A DNA stretch of 64,000 bases from Neodiprion pinetum (Eukaryota > Arthropoda > Insecta > Hymenoptera > Diprionidae). The notes under the pieces are model-generated. The model was given only the letters and a program-made list of their open reading frames with translations. It was not told where the DNA came from and searched no databases. A program made the translations under genes and the position numbers. Each line of letters begins with the position of its first letter. Within the stretch, counting starts at the first letter, position 1. Shown here in pieces: positions 57,340 to 64,000 of this stretch. Location of the stretch: assembly GCF_021155775.2 (NCBI RefSeq), contig NC_060238.1, positions 21,048,470 through 21,112,469 of the forward strand. The letters run 5' to 3'.

Positions 57340-57447
57340 GGGTGGGGGTGGGGGTGGGGGTGGGATATTTTGCGTGGGCGTATTACAGAGCAGGGTTGAT
57401 GGATAGGGAGTTATAAAAGGGGAGGGGGGGGGGGGGGGGGGGGGGGG
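57340..57447 (+). repeat. (GGGGGT)n and G24 tracts
   Basis: GGGTGGGGGTGGGGGTGGGG at 57340-57364 is a strong G-quadruplex pattern. G24 lies at 57424-57447. TATAAAAG lies between them at 57412-57419. Confidence 0.95.
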
Positions 57448-58060
57448 AGGGGATCCCGTCATTAGCGGGTTTGGCGAGCTTTTGAGGGCGGGTGACGTCG
57501 TCGCTTCGTCCCGTCGAATATCAATCTCGAAGATCGCCGATGACGGATTTCATCGGGGGCGTAACGGCTAACCGGAAAATGTGCTCCATGCCGATGTGTA
57601 TGAATATGAGGGTGTACGTTTCGGCGTATAAAGAGCGAGCCGCGGTATATTGATGATTTCACACAAATCACGCGATTCCCCAGCGACGGAGGGAGGAAAA
57701 AAGCGCAAGACGAAGAAGAAGAAGAAGAAGAAGAAGAAGAAGAAGAAGAATAAGAAGAAGAGGAAGAAAAGAAACGAAAAGAAAAGAAACGGGAAGACGA
57801 GGAGGAAGAGGAAAAGAACTTTCCGACGGGGGGGTGGAGGGGGGAAGAAAAACGTTCGGAATAACGAATTCTTCTCTTTTCCCCCCATGTCGCACATAAT
57901 ATTTATCCAACGATTGTCGAGGGCTGTAGGCTTCTGAGGAGGGTGTCCGTAAGAAAAATTTCATCCCCGTATACGGCGGTGATTCGGAGACGCGTGAAAA
58001 ACGCGGAACGACTTCGATATCACCGATAATTGCCACGCCTCGGTAAGTTTATTGTGCCGA
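57448..58060. other. GC-rich patch with (GAA)n; no confirmed gene
   Basis: GC-rich unique DNA at 57460-57710 contains CGTATAAAGAGCG (TATA-like, 57625-57637). (GAA)n follows at 57711-57760 with further purine-rich words to about 57815. CCTCG|GTAAGT at 58041/58042 is a good plus-strand donor, preceded by about 40 open codons (from 57930) without a recognisable domain. A promoter plus first exon is possible but unsupported by protein similarity. Confidence 0.25.
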
Positions 58061-59379
58061 GCTTCGCGAATCGATATACGTTTTTGACGGATTATTCGAG
58101 TTTTTTCATATGCAGTTATCGACGAATAGTCGAAGAATTTAGCGTAGAACGCGTTTTGAAACTATACCGACAGATTTGTTTGTTTGAAAAATTTGTGGCG
58201 ATTCAAAGCTTTTACCCCCCCCCCCCCGAAAATCATATCAAGGAACAAATAAAATTTTACTCACGGAGTAATCACGTGATAAGGCGCTGAAGCTGATTTC
58301 AGCTCTATTTCAAATTGTTTGATTTAATAAAATGTGGTGATGAAATTCTCCGCGACCTAATATCAATTTTATGGATGTAATATAAATTTCAAAAAAGCAT
58401 CGATATTAGCGGAGATCTTCTCAGGGAAAAGTTGTTGCAACTAAGAACATCCGTCTGTGACGAAAATCGATCAATTCATCTTCAAAGCCACCGAAAGTAT
58501 TTCGTAACGTGCGTGTAGTAACTGAGCTAAAATCTTAAACTTAAGTAAACAAGTGAAAAAGAGAGACAATTTTAATTAGAGAAAAACGATTAGAATCAAA
58601 TGTTTTTCAATTTTAATACTTTTTGACAACTAATTTTTATGTACCGAATAAGTGATTAATAACCGAATGTTTATACATTTAATTCTGAAACGCTCAATTT
58701 CGTTTATAACTCGTTGAATCTTTTAGTAAATGAAAATAGTTCACGTTTGTTAGATTTTATGTGAGTTCAGAAAATTGTTTTATGTATAATATGCTTTTTT
58801 TTGTCAATTAATTATCAATATAAATTGGTGCTTTTTGTCGATATTTTATCTCGAGATAGTCGTTCGTTGAGTTTTTATCGAATAAGGCGATAAGATATGT
58901 TTAATAATAAAAAAAAAAAAAAAAAAGTCAAACACTGGGATGATGTACAGAAACTATTCCATATTAAAGTTTTATTTCAGATAGCAGGAATGTAATGGGA
59001 ACGTCGAATTGATTGTAGAAAAAAGATGTTTCGGATCGTCCCTTGATCCTGAAGTTCTATCACGATCTCGAAGATTTTCAAGATTCGTTGATTTTCGAAT
59101 CTACCGTTCAATTCTGGGAGGTCAATTTAGCGATGAAAACAGTCTGACTGGATTGAGAATATGGTCGAAAATTTGTCAAAGTCACCCCGCTCAATACGGG
59201 CGCTTATAATCCGAACTCTATCGTGAAAAGTCGATACGACGAGAATAACATGATCCGACACTCGCTTGTAATATCCTCGTTAAAATTTCTTCCCCACAGA
59301 GTTCGATTTAGGTAGTAAAAGGGTTTGATGAAAGATGACGCGACGGCTCAAGAGTCCAATTTTGTCCCATTACTCAGCT
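58061..59379. other. AT-rich sequence, no gene seen
   Basis: C11 at about 58216-58227 and an A run at 58909-58926. Otherwise unique. Confidence 0.6.
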
Positions 59380-60480
59380 GAAGGATGAAAATTCGGAACG
59401 GTTTAAAAATTAAGGGCCGTTCAGGAATTTCGAATCACTCGTATTAATTCGAAAATTGTATTTGTAGAATGTGATGTTAATTCGAATTTTGGTCTGTTTG
59501 AAGTACAAACATGCGAATGACCAAAAAGTCAGTTAAAAACGTAGGAAGACTATAAATGCGAAGTATTGTATGGAAGAAAGATAAAAATTTAGAATGCAAA
59601 AATTATTTTTGAGAATGGGCGAGATTAAGAAGGGCAAAATATCGAGTTGTAAAAATACCAAAGTGTCAGAAAGTCGACTGTTCAAATTTCAGACTCGCGC
59701 TTTTGTCCGAAAATTACGAATTCCAATTTATCAATAACGACTGACCAACGACTCGAAAGATCAAAATCCCGAAACCAATCGAGACAGGATGGACAAAATA
59801 CCGAAAGCTTGCAAGACGTCGGAGACACGTTTATTTTTTCCATTGTGACCAGTCGCAGCTAATAGACGGCGTTACGATTGCGAAGTGACGCGAAGACGCT
59901 GACGCGAATGTGGAAGACGATTCAACGTAATGATCTCGTGAATAAATCGAACGTACGGGGAAAAAAGATTTACCGTTTAAATGTTGTTAAAAATATGTTG
60001 CCTATTCCTTTGCGTTCTTTTTTTCTTCGATGACACGGACGATTGTCCGACGCAATGAGATAATCTTTACAAAACTAGCACCGAGTCGACGAATTTCACA
60101 AATTCCAAACTCTCAGGAGATTCGGTACTTCGTCCTTTCGGGATCCTGGTCCTTCCGCATTTTGCGGATCGAGATCTTGCTCCTTCTGAACTTTGATTTT
60201 CGCAAAATAATTTTTTTCGTTTTTTGGCTGTTCGAAGTATCAGCCGTTCTCAATTTTTAACTTCGTAACTTTCGTTCTTCTGTACCTTCACATTCTGTGC
60301 TTTTTTCATTTGAAACGCCGACTGTTCCGAAGATACTTTTTCCGATAAGAACGAACTTTCGGGAAAACAGTTATTCTACCGGATGATTCATCGAAAATTC
60401 CGATTTCGGTACATTGAAAATTCGTTAATTTAAAATTCGTATCTCGAAAATTTCGGTTTTTCAACCAGTCGACGTTTTGG
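59380..60480. repeat. Degenerate TTCCGAA/TTCGGAA-word arrays in two opposed arms
   Basis: 59380-59810 is rich in TCAAAATCCCGAAA/CCGAAA words. 60040-60480 is rich in their reverse complements (CTTTCGGGATCCTGGTC, GGTCTTTCGGAATTTTGATC). They surround a GC-richer core at 59820-59960. The word content resembles LTIR-B, and the block may be an old or rearranged member. Confidence 0.4.
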
Positions 60481-60645
60481 TCTTTCGGAATTTTGATCCT
60501 CAGCCGTGCCTTGGACACTCCAAACATCCGGAATTTCCTTCGCCGGCTGTTCGGCGTTAGCAATGCGAAATTCGCAAGCGGAATTGAAATATCGAGGGTC
60601 TTCCGGCCGGAAGTACGAGCTTAAATTATTTACACGGATCTTCGC

Positions 60646-60726
60646 TCACTCCGGCAATGCCAACCCCGTCATTCCGGTATTATCAAGCTGACCCCAACCA
60701 GTTGCCATAACCTCGGATGATCTCGC
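60646..60726 (-). pseudogene. Serine-protease-like TGWG fragment ending in a stop
   Basis: After an acceptor-like GCTTCAG (60727-60733) a minus-strand frame reads ARSSEVMATGWGQLDNTGM and then TGLALPE before TGA at 60646-60648. The V-x-A-T-G-W-G-Q word is characteristic of the chymotrypsin fold's conserved GWG segment. After the TGA the same frame stays open for dozens of codons. No catalytic His, Asp or Ser segment (TAAHC, GDSGGP) was found nearby. It could be a dead exon copy or a chance match of about eight residues. Confidence 0.2.
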
Positions 60727-60733
60727 CTGAAGC

Positions 60734-61763
60734 TTCGCAACGAGCTCTCGCAAGTGGATTTAGGATCGCAGAATCGCCTCCGGGAAAAAATGTGACAACC
60801 GAAATGAAGAGAGAGACTGCAAAGAGAAGCACAAAAACGGAATTTTCAAGAAATTTTTCGACGCAAGTTTCGAATCGAATTAAATAATCAAGTTTTCGAA
60901 TAATTCGATTCAAGTTTCGATCATTCAAATTTCATTTTACTCCAAATTCCCGTTACAATAAAAAAAAAAAAAAATGTGTGCGTACAAATATTTTTCTTCA
61001 GAACTTACTTCTACTGAAAACTTTCTCTCGCATTTACGAAATTTCGAAATCGTTGGAATTTGAAATTTATCAATTAATTTTTAGAAATCGAATCGATTTT
61101 TTGTCAAACAGAATCTCGACCAAATTAAATTAGGTACCTAATTTCAAAATAGCGACAACAAAAGATTCGAGAATTCTGAGATCTGGAAGAAAGGATTTCA
61201 ATAATTCGACCATTTGATTTAATGAAATACTTCGAATTAGAAATTGACTGGGAAATTTTTCAAAATCGCGACCACTTTCCTGTCAGAAAGGATCTCGATA
61301 AATACCGATCCGATCGAATAATTTGACTGAATCGAACTATTTAATCCACTGAAACAATTCGAACTGTTCGAATAACTAAAACGCAGTATTCGAATTGTAC
61401 GAATACTGAAAAATTTGAATCGATTGAGCAACTGTTTGCGCATCGCTAATATTTTGTTTGACAGAGGGGGCGATCTTACTTCCTCACGATGCGGATAAGC
61501 CGTTCAGCTCGTTTCCGGTTTGATGCCAAGTCGAGTTATTAGATTCATCAGATAGAACCCGATAATAAAGCTCGCGTATATACAATCGCTGCCCGCGCAT
61601 CGTATGCAGATCAAAGAACATTGTCGAAGTTTGACTCGCCAATTTACCTCATCAACTCGTTATGGCGAATTGAATACTTTCGTCCTCTCTGCTTTCGTGG
61701 GTTTATTCAGTTCTGATTGATTTTCCCATAAAATGTGCAGCATTTTAAGTCAATAGCACAAAC
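60734..61763. other. AT-rich sequence, no gene seen
   Basis: A run at about 60960-60974 and many TTCGAAT/GAATCGA words at 60840-61440, without a clear period. Confidence 0.5.
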
Positions 61764-62140
61764 GGGTTCGGGGTTGAAGTTCCGAATTTTAAAAGCTCCG
61801 AAAGCGCCTGATTCCGAATTGTTCGGTGGCGAAACTTTAAGTAAAGAAATCAAACTTTGGAGAAACAACAAAGTTTCGAATGGTCGGAAAGCCGGTGGCT
61901 CAAAGTTCCGAAATGCGAGATTCCGAGAATTCAAGTTCCGATCGAATAAAATTCCAAAAAATAAAGTTTTGATAAAGTGAAAGATGAGAAAAAACGAAAA
62001 TCAGAATGACCAGAATTCCGAACGTAAAAATGTCGAAAATCAATTACAAAGAAAGGATCAAATTGGTGAAATTTCACTAAGCCAGAAATTCGCAGAACCG
62101 AAAATCTTCGATCATTCGGAATTTTAGGCGTTTCAAAATA
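61764..62140 (+). mobile_element. LTIR-B element, copy D (right end truncated)
   Basis: GGGTTCGGGGTTGAAGTTCC at the left and AGTAAAGAAATCAAACTTTG inside (single TA: the empty site of the nested MITE-1 in copy C). Internal TCAGAATGACCAGAATTCCG and AAATTTCACTAAGCCAGAAA are shared with copies A and C. Similarity is lost after about 62140, before the right inverted arm. Confidence 0.75.
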
Positions 62141-63806
62141 CAAAACTTTGGTTTATGAATTAATCTTTTCCACTTTGTTATCGACGAGAAAAACGATCGA
62201 TGGTAGAGAAAAAAAAAAACTCGAGCCAAAGCTGGCCGAAAGTTTTTTCCAACTCGCTTTGAATACCCGATCACGTATGGACAAAAGGACGAAAGAAACT
62301 TCGAAGGACGAACAACGCAATAGAAAAATTGAAATTGATATTCGGACGATTCTTGGTTTCGCGAACGTGTTTCTTAGCGGAGCGAGACGTTACACTGTAA
62401 GTAACACCGTAAAAAATTGTCGACGGCAATGTTGAATGCAAATATATATGGATATATCACAAGATATTCAAATAACCAAACTTACAGTCAAAGCACGACT
62501 ACCGCAGCTGAGGGGAAAAAAAAAAAAAGAAAAATTTCCCCGGACCGTTTGGCCTCGGTGATAAAAAATTGACAACAGATATGTGTCCCCGAAAGTTTGC
62601 GAAATTGCGATACGTGCTTCTGGCAAAAACGTCGCCCCACCGTAAAAGAAGTCTAATAATGTTTGCACTGTCCATGCGAATTCTGAAACGATAGCGACTT
62701 TTTGCGTCAATGGATTAGATTCACGAGTATTTTCATAAGGCTTCTCACGTCGATTCGACCAATGATTTTTCCCTCGTCATTTTTTGACTCGTTTTACGAT
62801 TTTTCATACGATTCTCCGATCTCGGAGAAATCTCTGATGAATTTTTTCGGATATTTATCTTCCAAGCCTTAGTTTTTTACGATTATTCAAACCTGTACCA
62901 AAAATCGGCATTTTTTTTAAATTTCTAAAAATTCTCAAAATTCTTATTTCTCATTTCAATATCTTTGATACCTGTTCAAAGATGAAACGATTGTTCGTTC
63001 TATATATTTTTTTTTTTACCTTGTAGCACTTTAAACATATTAAGTAAATAAAAAAAAAAAAACACTACATCAACGTTTAGAAAATTATCCGTTAATAACG
63101 AAAAATTTTGTATTCCTTCGTAAAAATATTCACAAACGAGCTAGAAGAAATTAAGTATGGCAGTAAGAGGACTGAAAAAATTCAGGAGTGCTTTTTTGAT
63201 ATCGGAGAAAAATAGTGAAGCGAATCAAAAACGTCGAGGTAAAATCATTGATGGAGTTGACGTGGAAAGCCATAAATTATCCATGCCTGAATGAAGTTCA
63301 TAAACTAAGAATTGTGAAAAGTAACGGGGTGGGATTCTGTTCGAAATATATCGGGAAGTTTAAAAATCGGGCCAACTTTGAGCGTAATGAGAATGCGAAT
63401 GTCTAATTGCGAAATTCGAATGTCGATAAAATCTGAATTCGTGACGTCATCGTCGCCGTTATCAAATCGTCGGTTCTGGTCTGTTGGATATTACGCAAGC
63501 CTCGTCCCCGGATTCGTGAAAATCGCACACCTTCGTCATTCAGACTGCGTCGATCATGGGACCCCTTAGGAATAAGTTAACGCTCCTACCACGGAAAGAA
63601 TAATACCGATTTCGGGGGGCGATTGTCGCCAGAAATGAAATCTCGGCGACGATCCGCGATCGGATTGCAAAACCTCGTCGATGAGTCGGGTTCTACATTT
63701 CAAGTAGCACCTCGCCTGGCTTTAAATTCTGGCCGCCTTAACGATACGAACAACTGTTAGATAGTCTGGCAGTCAGAAGAGGCCTGAATTAAAAGTGTTC
63801 AAGATA
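62141..63806. other. No confirmed gene; two GC-richer patches
   Basis: A minus-strand frame entered by ATCGTTTCAG (acceptor-like, exon from 62682) reads EFAWTVQTLLDFFYGG and on through FLPEARIAISQ. It is coding-like, but I recognise no family. A plus-strand ACT|GTAAGT donor-like word lies at about 62394-62402. 63410-63800 is GC-richer, with frames on both strands lacking signatures. Confidence 0.3.
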
Positions 63807-64000
63807 TGGCTGCATTTTTCTTTATGGTGATTTTCTACCCAGCGGAACTCAAGTCTAAAGTTATTTTTTCGTTTCGAGGAAACGACAAAAAAATAAAAAA
63901 TTTCTCAAAAACTACTGTCGATAGTTTAAAAATGACTTTACCATCCTGTAGAGCCGAAAATTCTACATCGAATTATATCCTCGTATGTCGCAAACGGAGT
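63807..64000 (+). other. Open frame at the right edge, probably repeat-derived
   Basis: An ATG at 63807 opens a frame of about 64 codons that runs off the window. The DNA (TTTCTCAAAAACTACTGTCG...GACTTTACCATCCTGTAGAG) has the texture of a dispersed insect repeat, and the frame has no domain signature. I do not call it a gene. Confidence 0.3.

Noticed and set aside
57568..58036. Frames of 95-122 codons with poly-Lys or poly-Leu
   Set aside because: Driven by the (GAA)n tract and purine-rich flanks. No domain outside the repeat.

Overview
This window looks like a gene-poor stretch of an arthropod nuclear genome, most likely an insect. A hymenopteran is an inference from repeat style, not something proved here. 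It is AT-rich but not CpG-poor, and full of homopolymers and microsatellites. It has no prokaryotic gene organisation, and almost every long open frame falls in low-complexity DNA. The only protein-coding sequence I recognise with real confidence is one GC-rich minus-strand exon at 26739-27102. It carries the EGGWGW signature and first membrane segment of an SLC16/monocarboxylate-transporter-like MFS protein and ends at a good splice donor. No other exon of that gene was recognised, so most of the window is probably intronic or intergenic. Weaker minus-strand exon candidates lie at 1-137 (Ig-like Y-x-C motif), 46900-47078 (unknown) and 60646-60726 (serine-protease-like TGWG motif followed by a stop). 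A plus-strand frame at 51042-51221 has prohormone-like dibasic sites. Layout: 0-10 kb holds unique AT-rich DNA, two copies of a small repeat (661-826 and 6002-6285), one of them split by a TTAA-flanked mini-element, and a 418-bp full-length fold-back repeat (9580-9997). 10-26 kb holds several copies of a TA-flanked MITE (called MITE-1 here), a 16-bp/47-bp minisatellite and scattered regulatory-looking GC-rich patches. 26-28 kb has the transporter exon, pressed between a 179-bp tandem repeat and a long-terminal-inverted-repeat element (called LTIR-B here). 28-46 kb is mostly unique AT-rich sequence with microsatellite clusters and further MITE-1 and LTIR-B copies, including a clear nested insertion at 44782-45496. 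46-64 kb has an inverted partner of the minisatellite, a second TTAA element, two related fold-backs and more MITE-1 and LTIR-B copies. The main result is therefore the mobile-element record. At least five near-complete and seven deleted or partial MITE-1 copies are present, with an empty site that demonstrates TA target duplication. Two different TTAA-flanked mini-elements, two fold-back families and a long-TIR family with a probable 9-10 bp target duplication are also visible. None carries a recognisable transposase here, so all would have to be non-autonomous.
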